Notes: generated by a model not told the origin, from the letters alone. Counted from the first letter of the stretch, positions 32,569-41,960 are shown. The stretch is DNA of 51,632 nt from Clostridia bacterium (GCA_017397105.1 JAFQKF010000017.1:1-51632); one strand, 5' to 3'. Numbers and translations are program-made.

Positions 32569-33291
32569 TTAATCAAAATTTACTTCGGTCCATTTGCCGC
32601 AGGCAACAAAACCGATTTTTTTATAAAATCCCAAAAGACTGTCCTCCCTGCAAAAAAGGAAGACTCTTTTACCCTGTGCTTTCATTTCCCCTGCAAGTGA
32701 GGAAACCAACTCTGATGCAAGCCCTTTTCCTCTTTTTTCAGGATTGGTGGCAACCGCGCCGAGAAGCACGCTTTTTTCACCTATAAACAGCGCTGATGCG
32801 CAGGCATCAATACTGTTTGAAACTATTGCGGAGGTTTTTGCCGTCCCCTTATTGAGCCTTGCCGCAAAATCCGCAAGGAAGCTTCCGTAATCACCCATAG
32901 CAAAGCCGCACTGCAAAAGCAGAGAATGCATTTGCTTTAAATCAGGATTTTCGCAAAACGGATTGACGCATATATCACCCTTATACTCCACAATATGAGA
33001 ACTTGCTGAGGGTGTGTAACCGAGTTTGGCGCACACCTCATAAGAGCACACAAGGGTTTTACAACCGACGGTTTCAACAAACACTTTAAGCTCTTCGTAA
33101 TCCGCATCTTCATTGCAGCAAAGAGTCATCACGCCGTCAACTCTGCAAACGGCAGCATTTTCCGCCTGAGTCCAGAATTGGGCAAACGCACACTGAGAGC
33201 CGTAGGTTTTAAAAAGCGCCTGAATCCTTGCCGCATAAGCATCCTGCGGCAAAAACAAAAATGACGTAATGTTATCGGCAAGCTTAAGCAT
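32569..33291 (-). CDS. GNAT-family N-acetyltransferase
   Basis: The C-terminal half of this 240-residue protein is a GNAT domain. VLLGAVATNPEKRGKGLASEL holds the acetyl-CoA pyrophosphate loop (R-G-K-G-L-A) and SLLGFYKKIGFV is the closing strand. The N-terminal half looks like a second, degenerate GNAT-like domain. The acceptor is unknown. I chose the ATG at 33291, 8 nt after GAGGAT; it overlaps the M42 gene's stop by 8 nt. A start further upstream (TTG at 33309) has no site. Confidence 0.85.
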   Translation of the reverse strand: MLKLADNITSFLFLPQDAYAARIQALFKTYGSQCAFAQFWTQAENAAVCRVDGVMTLCCNEDADYEELKVFVETVGCKTLVCSYEVCAKLGYTPSASSHIVEYKGDICVNPFCENPDLKQMHSLLLQCGFAMGDYGSFLADFAARLNKGTAKTSAIVSNSIDACASALFIGEKSVLLGAVATNPEKRGKGLASELVSSLAGEMKAQGKRVFLFCREDSLLGFYKKIGFVACGKWTEVNFD

Positions 33292-34303
33292 CGGCAAAAT
33301 CCTCAGCAAGAGCTTTTAAAAGGCGCATACTTTCAACCGCATCGTTATAATTTATAACGCAACTCGGGGAATGAAGATAGCGGCACGGCACCGAAACAGT
33401 AAGAGTTTTTATGCCGCCTGCTGTTTTATGAATCGCTCCTGCATTGTTGCCGCCCGCAACAGCAGTTTTAACCTGAGCTTTGATATCTTTTTCTTTTGCA
33501 ATTTCAAATGCTCTTTTGAAAAGCTGATGATTGTAAACAGTGGAATTATCCATAAAGGATACGGTTGCACCTTTGCCGAGAAGGCATACTTTTTTATCCT
33601 CGCTGACCGAGGGAAGGTCCGCCGCCGTGGTAGTCTCGGCAACAAGAGCATAGTCGGGCTTGATATTATAAGCTGCCGTGCCTGCGCCTCTGAGTCCTAC
33701 CTCCTCCTGCACGCTGAAGGAAAACCAGAGGTCGTACTCATTTTCGCTCCTGATTATCTCAAGCAGAATTGCGCATCCTGCTCTGTCATCAAGTGCTTTT
33801 GCTTTAATGAAGCTCTCGCTCATTTCAACGTAATCACTGTCAAAGCAAACTTCATCACCGGGAGAAACGTACTTTTCCGCCTCTTCCCTGCTTGAAGCAC
33901 CTATATCAATATAAAGCTCACCGTCCTCAGGGATTTCCCTTCGCTTGTCCGCACCGACAAGGTGAATGGGCACTATGCCTGTAACTCCGGGGATTTTTCC
34001 CTCGCCCACACGCACGTTTTTACCCACGATTACTTTATTGTTGATTCCGCCGACCTTGGCAAATTTAAGCAATCCGTTTTCACATATGCAGGTTACAATA
34101 AATCCGACCTCATCCATATGAGCATCAAGCATAACCTTATTTTTCGGAGTTTTTCTGCCCTTTTTGAACACAAGCAGATTACCGAGAGGGTCAACGGAGT
34201 ATTCTGCTATTCCCTCAATCTGAGAAATGATATACTCCCTTACTCTGTCCTCTCTTCCGGATATTCCGTCAAGCGAGCAGAGAGCCTTTATTGTTTCACG
34301 CAT
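33284..34303 (-). CDS. M42 family aminopeptidase (first of two)
   Basis: M42 enzymes are cobalt- or zinc-dependent TET-type aminopeptidases that trim peptides in the cytoplasm. The 339-residue protein has LDAHMDEVGF (first metal His/Asp), KALDDRAGCAILLE, SVQEEVGLRGAG (catalytic Glu pair) and a C-terminal SVPCRYLHSPSC with the last metal His. The ATG at 34303 has a GAGG site 6 nt upstream and overlaps the preceding M42 gene by 8 nt. Tandem paralogues suggest hetero-oligomers or two peptide specificities. Confidence 0.93.
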   Translation of the reverse strand: MRETIKALCSLDGISGREDRVREYIISQIEGIAEYSVDPLGNLLVFKKGRKTPKNKVMLDAHMDEVGFIVTCICENGLLKFAKVGGINNKVIVGKNVRVGEGKIPGVTGIVPIHLVGADKRREIPEDGELYIDIGASSREEAEKYVSPGDEVCFDSDYVEMSESFIKAKALDDRAGCAILLEIIRSENEYDLWFSFSVQEEVGLRGAGTAAYNIKPDYALVAETTTAADLPSVSEDKKVCLLGKGATVSFMDNSTVYNHQLFKRAFEIAKEKDIKAQVKTAVAGGNNAGAIHKTAGGIKTLTVSVPCRYLHSPSCVINYNDAVESMRLLKALAEDFADA

Positions 34304-35324
34304 TGCCCTCACTCCTTTCAAGAATATATGCCGCCATAAGCTGAGCTGTGGCTTCAATATCATCTATACATACAGTTTCAACGCAGGTGTGCATATTCCT
34401 TATGGGAATTGAAATCAAAGCGCACTTTATGCCGCCTGCGCAGGCCTGAATACTGTCAGAATTCGTAGAGGTAGAGCCGCCCATTACGTCACTTTGCCAT
34501 TTGATATCCTTTTCTTTCGCAAGACTTACAAGCTTCTTGCTCATGGCATTATCAAGAGTTGCGGCAAAGCCAATCATTGCGCCGCCGCCGAGCTTTCCTG
34601 ATTCTTCATCCTTGACTCCGGGGGCACTTGCAAAGCCTACGTCAACAGCTATCGCTTCATCTGCACCGCTTGCAAATCCCGCCGTTGTTGCGCCTGAGCC
34701 GCTCGTTTCTTCCTGTACGGAAAAGACAACCGTGAGTGCGCAGGTTTTCTTTGTTCTTTCCTCAAGAATTTCAAGGCAACGCAGAATTGCAGCAACACCC
34801 GCTCTGTCATCAACACAGGGGCTTACCGCTTTATTTTCAAGCAATTTTCTCTGTGCGCCGTTGATGGTTACGGTATCACCTGCTCTGATAATATTCTGCG
34901 CCTCTTCGCCGAGACCCGTATCAATGCATACTTCGCTTAAATCAGGAGCTTTCGACGCATCATCCCCCTTGGAAAGGTGAGGAGGAATGCTTGAGACAAC
35001 ACCGAAAACCTTACGGCTTCCCCATATTGTCACCTCGCCTGCACTGACCGTTCTCGCATCAACGCCGCCTCTTTTTACAGCCTTTACAAAGCCGTTTGAA
35101 TCAACCGAGGTTACGGTAAGACCGATTCTGTCAATATGCGCATCAAGCAGAATGCACGGAGAATCTCCGCCAATCTTACCCACAACGTTGCCTAAAGCAT
35201 CACGGCTGACCTCGGCAAAGCGAGAAAGATACTTTGCTGCTTTTTCCGCAGCATCATCCTCACAGCCCGATACTCCGCCTGATGAACACAAATCAAAAAG
35301 CAAGCTGTATAAATCGTATTTCAT
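34296..35324 (-). CDS. M42 family aminopeptidase (second, diverged paralogue)
   Basis: The 342-residue protein shares the layout of the M42 enzyme after it: LLDAHIDRIGLT, SPCVDDRAGVAAIL, FSVQEETSGSGAT and SIPIRNMHTCVE. The metal-binding residues are kept, but HMDEVG is HIDRIG, so its specificity may differ. The ATG at 35324 follows AGGGA by about 8 nt. It lies 15 nt after galK and overlaps the next M42 gene by 8 nt. Confidence 0.92.
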   Translation of the reverse strand: MKYDLYSLLFDLCSSGGVSGCEDDAAEKAAKYLSRFAEVSRDALGNVVGKIGGDSPCILLDAHIDRIGLTVTSVDSNGFVKAVKRGGVDARTVSAGEVTIWGSRKVFGVVSSIPPHLSKGDDASKAPDLSEVCIDTGLGEEAQNIIRAGDTVTINGAQRKLLENKAVSPCVDDRAGVAAILRCLEILEERTKKTCALTVVFSVQEETSGSGATTAGFASGADEAIAVDVGFASAPGVKDEESGKLGGGAMIGFAATLDNAMSKKLVSLAKEKDIKWQSDVMGGSTSTNSDSIQACAGGIKCALISIPIRNMHTCVETVCIDDIEATAQLMAAYILERSEGNA

Positions 35325-35339
35325 AATAATCCCTGCCAA

Positions 35340-36632
35340 TCAGATAACTCTTATTCCGCCAACGGGTCTTATGCTCAGAACGTAGCAGGATTTTTCACCG
35401 AAAACGTTCTGCATAACCGACTTGAATTCGCCGAGTATGTTATTGGGAACAAACGCCTGAATAGTGCCTGCAAAGCCGCCGCCGTGAACTCTCCACGCAC
35501 CCTTGCCCTTAAGAATCATATCACAAAGCGCAAGACCGAGGCTTACGGGCTGAGCAGCGGGATTTGAGCAGGTATAAACATTCTGATTATACATATAAGA
35601 AGAATTTCCGCTTTCGATAATGAGAGCCTTGAAAGCTTCAAAATCATTGTTGCGAAGTGCTGCGGCTTCCTTGAGAACACGGGCATTGTCAGCGTGAAAA
35701 TGAAGAGCTCTGAGCACGGCTCTGTCACCGCAGGATTCCCTTATAGCAGGGATTGAAGTCACTACATCTTCAAGCTCGGTCTGTCTGAGAACGGACTTGC
35801 CGAGACATGCCGCCGCAGCTTCCATTTCTCCCCTTACTGCTGCATATTCGTCGGTAAGGTCGGAATGGCTGCCGCCGGTATTTATTATGCAAAGGCTGTG
35901 ACCGCAGGATGCAAAATCAAACTCAACCTTTTCAATAACGGGAGCATCGGGGTTTTCAAAATCAATCTCAACAAAGCTTCCTACTGAGCAGGCAGTCTGA
36001 TCCATAAGTCCGCAGGGTTTGCCGAAAAATTCATTCTCAGCCTTCTGAGCAATCTGGGCAATTTCAACCGCATCAACCTTACCGTCATTATAGAGATGGT
36101 TAAGCATTGTACCTACAAGCACCTCAAAAGCGGCAGAGGATGAAACGCCTGAGCCTGAAAGCACCTGGGATGCCGTTGCCGCGTTGAAGCCGCCTACGTT
36201 GTAGCCTCTGCGCTTAAACTCAGCGCAAACACCTCTTACAAGAGAAGCGGATCTGCCGATTTCATTCTCCTTGGGTTCAAGCTCGTTGAGGTCAACAACG
36301 TCCATTTTATAGCCTTCGGATTTAACTCTTACAATATTTTCGTCATTCTTTGCCGCAAGAGCAATTGCATCAAGGTTTACGCTTGCAGCAAGCACCCTGC
36401 CCTTATTATGGTCTGTATGATTGCCGCCGATTTCAGTTCTGCCGGGAGAACTGAAAAATCCTGCTTCCTCTGCCTCGCCGTAAAGCTGAACAAAGGATTC
36501 GGCAACTCTCTTGTATCTGAGCTTCTGCTCGTTCACGTTATCCTGCGAATAGAGCATTTTAAAGGTTTCATCATAAGTATTTCCCTCAAGAAGTTCAAGA
36601 GTCTGAGCAACGGTTTTAAAATTTTCAGCCAT
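35340..36632 (-). CDS. galK: galactokinase
   Basis: GalK phosphorylates galactose at C1 with ATP, entering the Leloir pathway. The 430-residue GHMP kinase has SSPGRTEIGGNHTDHNKG (galactose-binding signature, slightly altered), the ATP loop VLSGSGVSSSAAFEVLVG, GKPCGLMDQTAC (catalytic Asp) and WRVHGGGFAGTIQAF. The ATG at 36632 overlaps the TVP38 gene's stop by 8 nt and follows AAAGGA by 11 nt; an ATG at 36644 abuts that site too closely. No galT or galE is in the window, but an epimerase-like gene is at 27120. Confidence 0.93.
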   Translation of the reverse strand: MAENFKTVAQTLELLEGNTYDETFKMLYSQDNVNEQKLRYKRVAESFVQLYGEAEEAGFFSSPGRTEIGGNHTDHNKGRVLAASVNLDAIALAAKNDENIVRVKSEGYKMDVVDLNELEPKENEIGRSASLVRGVCAEFKRRGYNVGGFNAATASQVLSGSGVSSSAAFEVLVGTMLNHLYNDGKVDAVEIAQIAQKAENEFFGKPCGLMDQTACSVGSFVEIDFENPDAPVIEKVEFDFASCGHSLCIINTGGSHSDLTDEYAAVRGEMEAAAACLGKSVLRQTELEDVVTSIPAIRESCGDRAVLRALHFHADNARVLKEAAALRNNDFEAFKALIIESGNSSYMYNQNVYTCSNPAAQPVSLGLALCDMILKGKGAWRVHGGGFAGTIQAFVPNNILGEFKSVMQNVFGEKSCYVLSIRPVGGIRVI

Positions 36633-37395
36633 TTTTATTTTCATCCTTTCGATCGTTATTAACGTCTTTTTTGGTTTTATTGACTATTTTTTCAACCAGC
36701 AGAATTATGCCGTTGATTGAAAGCAAGGTAAGGCCCGTAGCAAAGCAAAGAAGCATAATGGGCACAAGGAAACCGGGTGACAGCGGGTCATAGGCATTAC
36801 GGCCTACGAACGTAAAAGAAATAAGCCTCGGCATAAACCCGATGATTGAGAGAATTATAAAATTCCAGTATCCGAATTTCATTGAACCGTAAACAGAAGA
36901 AACGGTGTTGATTGAAAATCCGGGTATCAGCCGTATCATAACAAGCAGGCTCGGATTGCCTTTACCGTCGTGCTCAATAAGATTTTTCAGCCGTTCGGAT
37001 TTACCTATTATCTTCCTCGCGGTGCCCGCTCCGAAACGGTATCCCCAATAATACTTAACACTCAGCATTATAATCATACCCAGAATATTTACGGGGATTG
37101 CAAGATACATCGGCAACACAAGACCCGTGAGAAAACACACTGAGGAAGTAAGGTAAATCGGAATAAAACATTTAACGAAAAACAAGAACAATACGGCTAC
37201 TATAAAGAGCCACCGCTGAGGAATTGCGGCAATTTTCTGCTCAAGAAGAGCCAGCTCTGTCCTTGTAAAATCATACCAGTACCAAAGCTCCCTGTACCTG
37301 AGCGAATAAAGCAGAACAGCAACAGCTATTCCCGATGCCAGCAGCACAAGGCCCGATATTGTAATTATTCTGTTTTTACTGCCCTTGCGCAACAA
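36625..37395 (-). CDS. TVP38/TMEM64 family membrane protein
   Basis: The 256-residue protein has about six membrane helices and the VTT (SNARE-associated/DedA-like) domain: FIPIYLTSSVCFLTGLVLP, then MIRLIPGFSINTVSSVYGS and the PRLISFTFVG part. DedA-type proteins move lipids or keep envelope charge; this one's cargo is unknown. The start is not an ATG: TTG at 37395 sits 8 nt from GAGG, with TTG at 37401 and 37392 as alternatives. It is the first gene of a nine-gene operon, unusual company for galK and peptidases. Confidence 0.88.
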   Translation of the reverse strand: MLRKGSKNRIITISGLVLLASGIAVAVLLYSLRYRELWYWYDFTRTELALLEQKIAAIPQRWLFIVAVLFLFFVKCFIPIYLTSSVCFLTGLVLPMYLAIPVNILGMIIMLSVKYYWGYRFGAGTARKIIGKSERLKNLIEHDGKGNPSLLVMIRLIPGFSINTVSSVYGSMKFGYWNFIILSIIGFMPRLISFTFVGRNAYDPLSPGFLVPIMLLCFATGLTLLSINGIILLVEKIVNKTKKDVNNDRKDENKNG

Positions 37396-37434
37396 CAGCA
37401 AAACCTCACTTTTCGCATACTTATCTAAGTATAT

Positions 37435-37463
37435 ATTTTATAATAAATTATAGTATCGGTCAA
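37435..37463 (-). promoter_or_regulatory. promoter of the nine-gene operon (TVP38 to nuclease)
   Basis: Minus-strand TTGACC (37458-37463), a 17-nt spacer and TAAAAT (37435-37440). No other good promoter or terminator is seen until 28798. Confidence 0.72.
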
Positions 37464-37481
37464 GCAAAATAATAAATTATC

Positions 37482-37510
37482 TTGATATATCTGTTTTATT
37501 TTTTTATAAT
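37482..37510 (+). promoter_or_regulatory. promoter of the D-2-hydroxyacid dehydrogenase gene
   Basis: TTGATA (37482-37487), a 17-nt spacer and perfect TATAAT (37505-37510), back to back with the minus-strand operon promoter. Confidence 0.78.
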
Positions 37511-37554
37511 ATATGGTAAGATTAATTATCTATTAAAACATTTCGGAGGAAACT

Positions 37555-38505
37555 ATGAAAGCTGTTATTCTTGACGGATATACCACTAACCCCGGCGATT
37601 TATCGTGGGATTGGCTCGGCGCTCTTTGCGATTATGAAGTTTATGACCGCACGCCGAAAGAGCTCACGCTTGAGCGCTGCAAGGGATGTGAAATCGTTAT
37701 AACCAACAAAACCCTGCTGCCCCGTGATATTCTCGAAAATCTTCCCGAATTAAAGTATATCGGCTTGCTCAGTACGGGCTATAACGTTGTTGACATCGAT
37801 TACTGCGCAGATAAGAATATCCCCGTATGCAACATTCCTTCTTACAGCACGGGTGCCGTGGCTCAGCTTACCTTTGCATTCATACTTGAGCATTGCAGCA
37901 GAGTTGCCCTTCATTCTCAGGCGGTAATGAACGGCGAGTGGAGCGCCTGCAAGGATTTCTGCTTCCAGAAAGCTCCTCTTACAGAGCTTGAGGGCAAGAC
38001 TCTCGGTATAATAGGTTACGGTAAAATCGGCAAAACAGTAGCAAGAATTGCAGAAGCTTTCGGCATGAACGTATGCGTTTACACCTCCCACCCCGCAGGA
38101 GAAGGTGTAAGCTTTGTTTCCCTTGACGAGCTTATCACGCAGAGCGATTTTATCACCGTACACACTCCGCTCACCCCTGCAACAGAAAATCTTGTAAACA
38201 GCGAATTTTTGTCAAAAATGAAAAAGACCGCGTTCCTTGTTAACACGTCAAGAGGACCCGTAATTGATGAAAAAGCGCTTGCCGATGCCCTCAATAACGG
38301 TCAGATTGCAGGCGCAGGGCTTGATGTTTTAAGAAGTGAGCCGCCCGAGGCAAACAATCCCCTTTTCAATTGCAAAAACTGCTACATCACACCCCACATT
38401 GCATGGGCAGGATTTGAAACAAGAGAAAGACTTATGTCCGTATTCAAATCCAACCTTGAGGCATTTCTTGCAGGAAAACCTCAGAACGTTGTGTGGAAGC
38501 GATGA
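37555..38505 (+). CDS. D-2-hydroxyacid dehydrogenase (glycerate/hydroxypyruvate type)
   Basis: The 316-residue NAD(P)-dependent enzyme reduces a 2-oxoacid to a D-2-hydroxyacid. LGIIGYGKIGKTVARIAEAF is the dinucleotide fold. VNTSRGPVIDEKALADAL carries the substrate Arg, LDVLRSEPPE the Glu, and the final NCYITPHIAWAG the catalytic His. The context gives no pathway; hydroxypyruvate or glyoxylate reduction is likely. GGAGG lies 7 nt before the ATG. No clear terminator follows. Confidence 0.92.
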   Translation: MKAVILDGYTTNPGDLSWDWLGALCDYEVYDRTPKELTLERCKGCEIVITNKTLLPRDILENLPELKYIGLLSTGYNVVDIDYCADKNIPVCNIPSYSTGAVAQLTFAFILEHCSRVALHSQAVMNGEWSACKDFCFQKAPLTELEGKTLGIIGYGKIGKTVARIAEAFGMNVCVYTSHPAGEGVSFVSLDELITQSDFITVHTPLTPATENLVNSEFLSKMKKTAFLVNTSRGPVIDEKALADALNNGQIAGAGLDVLRSEPPEANNPLFNCKNCYITPHIAWAGFETRERLMSVFKSNLEAFLAGKPQNVVWKR

Positions 38506-38528
38506 CTCTTATCTCAAAATGCTTTTTA

Positions 38529-38557
38529 TTGACTATTTTATAAATATATTATATAAT
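38529..38557 (+). promoter_or_regulatory. promoter of the lipoprotein/GH2/WYL operon
   Basis: TTGACT (38529-38534), a 17-nt spacer and perfect TATAAT (38552-38557), 52 nt before the lipoprotein start. Confidence 0.78.
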
Positions 38558-38609
38558 TAAATTTAATACCACGATCCCCCGTCAACCATTTTTTGAAAGG
38601 AGCGGTTTT

Positions 38610-39209
38610 ATGAAAAAAGCTGCTTGTATTCTTCTTATACTTTCCGTTATTTTTTCCCTGTGTGCCTGCAACGCCGCAGATTCGGGAAAAACCGTAATCA
38701 ACCCCGAAGAATTGAACGAGCAGGAGCTTGCAACGCTTACAGGCGCAGGCTTCAATGCCACAATGGCAGGCCTTGTAAAATCAAATCTTTTTTTTGTTGA
38801 GGAAGTTTTCATCTACGGTCACCTGCCCGTTTCCGATTCCGATGCGGTAAAAGACGGTTCAGGCAATTACGTTCCCGTTGATTCCTCAACAATAAAAACC
38901 ATCGCTGATTTAACCGATGCAGTCAATGCCGTTTATGCCGAGGATGCCGCAAAGAAGCTGCTCAAGGGCAAGGATTATAAAGATATTGAAGGCAAACTTC
39001 ATTATAACACCAAAGCAAACGTCAAAAAACGCAGCTTCACTTTTGACTGTTCAGAGCTTGAAATTTCAGTTTCTGAAAAAACCGACTCTTCCTGCAGCTT
39101 CACCGCTTACCTTAAAAAGGTAACCGACTCGGATGAAAAGGATTATAAAATCGATTGCTCAGCTGTTCTTGAAAACGGAAACTGGAAGCTTGAAAAAGTT
39201 TATTATTGA
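38610..39209 (+). CDS. lipoprotein of unknown function
   Basis: I do not recognise this 199-residue protein. It has a lipoprotein signal (MKKAACILLILSVIFSLCAC) with the lipid Cys at about residue 20. The mature part is acidic and Lys-rich, alpha/beta by appearance, and ends EDYKIDCSAVLENGNWKLEK-like as in small ligand-binding or DUF lipoproteins. AAAGGAG precedes the ATG. It is the first gene of an operon with a GH2 hydrolase, whose ribosome site follows its stop codon. Confidence 0.82.
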   Translation: MKKAACILLILSVIFSLCACNAADSGKTVINPEELNEQELATLTGAGFNATMAGLVKSNLFFVEEVFIYGHLPVSDSDAVKDGSGNYVPVDSSTIKTIADLTDAVNAVYAEDAAKKLLKGKDYKDIEGKLHYNTKANVKKRSFTFDCSELEISVSEKTDSSCSFTAYLKKVTDSDEKDYKIDCSAVLENGNWKLEKVYY

Positions 39210-39223
39210 AAGGAGCCCGCACA

Positions 39224-40969
39224 ATGACTACAATGAAATCCCGCTGGACTGACTCAATCAATACCGATTGTCCCTTAAGCGAATACCCCAGACCTCAGCT
39301 TGTCCGAAATGACTGGCTTTGCCTTAACGGTAAATACGATTACGCCGTAACCCCTCTGGATTCCGCCGCACCTTCGGAATACGAAGGTAAGATAACGGTT
39401 CCTTTTGCCATTGAATCCCTGCTTTCAGGAGTTGTAAGGCAGCTTTATCCCAACGAATTACTCTGGTACCGCAGAAAGTTCACCCTGCCTGAAAGCTTTG
39501 ACGGCAAGGACGTTCTTCTTCATTTCGGCGCAGTTGACTGGCAGTGCGAAGTATTTGTCAACGACACAGCAGCAGGCAGCCACACAGGCGGATACTGCCC
39601 GTTCACCCTTGATATAACGTCACTTATAAAAGACGGCGAAAACGAACTCGTCGTTAAGGTATACGACCCTACCGACAAGGGCTGGCAGCAGAGAGGCAAG
39701 CAGGTGCTTGAATCCAAAGGATTCTGGTACACCTCCACCTCGGGCATCTGGCAGACCGTATGGCTTGAGCCGGTAAGCAAATGCAGAATCGAATCCGTAA
39801 AGCTCACTCCTTATATTGACAAAGGAGTTATATCCGTTAACGTAAAGTGCAACGGCAAGGGTAAGCTCAGCGCAAAGGTGCTTGACGGTGATACTGTTGT
39901 TTTTGACGGTGAAATCACCGAGATTACAGAAATCCCTGTACCCGATGCAAAGCTCTGGAGCCCCGAAAACCCGTTCTTATATGATTTAAAGCTTACTCTT
40001 GAAAGTGAAAGCGGCTGTGATGAGGTTTCAAGCTACTTTGCAATGCGCAAATTCTCAATCACAACCGATTCAAAGGGTCACCCCAGACTCGCCCTCAACA
40101 ACAAACCCTATTTCCAGAGAGGTCTGCTTGACCAGGGCTACTGGCCTGACGGCGGTCTTACCGCCCCCTGCGATGAAGCTCTTATTTTTGACATCGAGGA
40201 AATGAAGCGCCTCGGCTTCAATATGCTCAGAAAGCACATCAAGGTTGAGCCTCACCGCTGGTATTACCATTGCGACCGCCTCGGCATGATTGTATGGCAG
40301 GATATGGTAAGCGGCGGCGAATATATAGGCAACTTCTACGCAGGCTTCCTCCCCAACCTCAACATCAACGTAAAGGATAACAAATACAAGGCATTCAGCC
40401 GTGAAAAGCCCGAATGGAGAGAGCAGTTCAAGGAAGAGCTGTTTGAAATGATTGATAACCTTTACAATTTCCCCTGCATCGGATGCTGGGTTCCCTTCAA
40501 CGAAGGCTGGGGTCAGTTTGATGCAAAAGAAATAGGAGAAAAAGTAAAAGCATACGATCCCTCAAGAATCGTTGATCACGCCAGCGGCTGGCACGATCAG
40601 AAGGGTCCCGACCTCAAGAGTATGCACAGATATATTGTCCCCGTCACTCCCCCTACGGGCAGGAAAGGACGCACCTTCGTCCTCAGTGAATACGGCGGAT
40701 ACAGCAGAATCATCAAAAAGCACGTCTGGAATCTCGCAAAAAGCTTCGGCTATATAATGTTCACAAGCGAAAAATCACTTACGGCGGGCTACAAATTCCT
40801 GCACACCTCTCAGATTATACCGCTTATCAAGCACGGTCTGAGCGCTACCGTATACACTCAGGTGAGCGACGTTGAGTTTGAAGTAAACGGCATTTATACC
40901 TATGACCGTACCATCCTCAAAATTGATGAGAACGCAATCAAGGAAATCAACGAAAAAATGACCTATTGA
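39224..40969 (+). CDS. glycoside hydrolase family 2 protein
   Basis: The 581-residue protein has the GH2 order. A sugar-binding jelly roll (about 1-180) contains LLHFGAVDWQCEVFVND and GGYCPFTLDIT. An Ig-like sandwich follows to about 280, then the TIM barrel. The catalytic acid/base is Glu427 in PFNEGWGQFD and the nucleophile Glu489 in LSEYGG. It is shorter than LacZ and lacks the small-chain domain, like many intracellular GH2 enzymes; beta-galactosidase or beta-glucuronidase cannot be told apart. The ATG at 39224 follows AAAGGAG by about 9 nt. No signal peptide is seen. Confidence 0.92.
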   Translation: MTTMKSRWTDSINTDCPLSEYPRPQLVRNDWLCLNGKYDYAVTPLDSAAPSEYEGKITVPFAIESLLSGVVRQLYPNELLWYRRKFTLPESFDGKDVLLHFGAVDWQCEVFVNDTAAGSHTGGYCPFTLDITSLIKDGENELVVKVYDPTDKGWQQRGKQVLESKGFWYTSTSGIWQTVWLEPVSKCRIESVKLTPYIDKGVISVNVKCNGKGKLSAKVLDGDTVVFDGEITEITEIPVPDAKLWSPENPFLYDLKLTLESESGCDEVSSYFAMRKFSITTDSKGHPRLALNNKPYFQRGLLDQGYWPDGGLTAPCDEALIFDIEEMKRLGFNMLRKHIKVEPHRWYYHCDRLGMIVWQDMVSGGEYIGNFYAGFLPNLNINVKDNKYKAFSREKPEWREQFKEELFEMIDNLYNFPCIGCWVPFNEGWGQFDAKEIGEKVKAYDPSRIVDHASGWHDQKGPDLKSMHRYIVPVTPPTGRKGRTFVLSEYGGYSRIIKKHVWNLAKSFGYIMFTSEKSLTAGYKFLHTSQIIPLIKHGLSATVYTQVSDVEFEVNGIYTYDRTILKIDENAIKEINEKMTY

Positions 40970-41003
40970 CCGAATAAAACGTGACGGAAGGAGCGTGAGT
41001 AAA

Positions 41004-41960
41004 TTGGCAGAGAATAATACAAGATTCAGAATCCTTTGTGTTTTTGATATTTTAATGCAGAATTCTGACGAATACCACATTCTTTCAATTGATGAAATTG
41101 CGGTTTTGCTTGAAGGCTACGGCATAAAAGCCGACAGAAGAGCAATAACCTCCGATATTGAAATCATCAACCGCTTCAATAACCGTATCGTCAGCGTGAA
41201 GAAGCCAAAAAAGGGTTACTATTTTGCTTTCACAGACGGTTTTATCTCAGATTATTCTTTGTTTGTTGCGCTCTCGCTGTCCGATTATACGGATGAAGAA
41301 AACCTTCACGATTTCATTGAAAAAATAAGGCGAGGCGGAAGTCAGCACCGTAAAAGAATTCTTTTTGATACGGAAAAGCTTATTGACCCGCCTTCCACAC
41401 CTAAACCCAACCTGCAGGCTCTCGTTATTATAAAGTTTGCCATAGACAGAAACTTCGCAGTCAGACTCACTCTTAAGGAACGCCCTCTGAGCCGTTATTC
41501 CGATGAATTCAGCAATATTGTAATTGACGTTTTCCCCAGAATGATTATTTCTTACAGAAAACGTCAGCATCTTCTGTTTTCAGTAAAGGATAAGGATTCT
41601 TCGCTTTATTATATCCCCGTTTCCCGTATCGAAGATGCAGAAGAGCTTGACGCTGTAAGAGTTTTCCCTGAGCCTGACCCCGCAGAAGCAAGGGGTTACT
41701 TTTCAGGTGATCCGCTTTTCTTTGAAACATGCAGCACCCTGTTGTCTTTCACCCTTCCCGAAAGTCTTATAGACCAGGCTTGCTTTGTTTTCGGCAGCTC
41801 GCTGAGCATAAGAAAATATGAAAACGAATACAGAGCAAGCATTGACGCTCAGCTTGATTATTCCCACATCGGTTGGCTCGTCTGCCACAGCAAAGATATA
41901 AAAATCATCAGCCCCGACGATTTGAAGGAAAAACTCTGCAAAGCTGCAGAAAATCTTTAA
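41004..41960 (+). CDS. WYL-domain transcriptional regulator
   Basis: The 318-residue protein has an N-terminal winged HTH (about 5-75: FRILCVFDILMQ, LSIDEIAVLLEG, RAITSDIEII). A WYL-type ligand-sensing part follows (about 130-240: YRKRQHLLFSVKDKDSSLYY, YIPVSRIEDAEEL) and then the C-terminal WCX extension. Such proteins sense small ligands or nucleotides. The start is uncertain. TTG at 41004 is 10 nt after AGGAG and is preferred; GTG at 40995 lies only 1 nt from it. Being 34 nt after the GH2 gene, it may control that operon. Confidence 0.85.
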   Translation: MAENNTRFRILCVFDILMQNSDEYHILSIDEIAVLLEGYGIKADRRAITSDIEIINRFNNRIVSVKKPKKGYYFAFTDGFISDYSLFVALSLSDYTDEENLHDFIEKIRRGGSQHRKRILFDTEKLIDPPSTPKPNLQALVIIKFAIDRNFAVRLTLKERPLSRYSDEFSNIVIDVFPRMIISYRKRQHLLFSVKDKDSSLYYIPVSRIEDAEELDAVRVFPEPDPAEARGYFSGDPLFFETCSTLLSFTLPESLIDQACFVFGSSLSIRKYENEYRASIDAQLDYSHIGWLVCHSKDIKIISPDDLKEKLCKAAENL

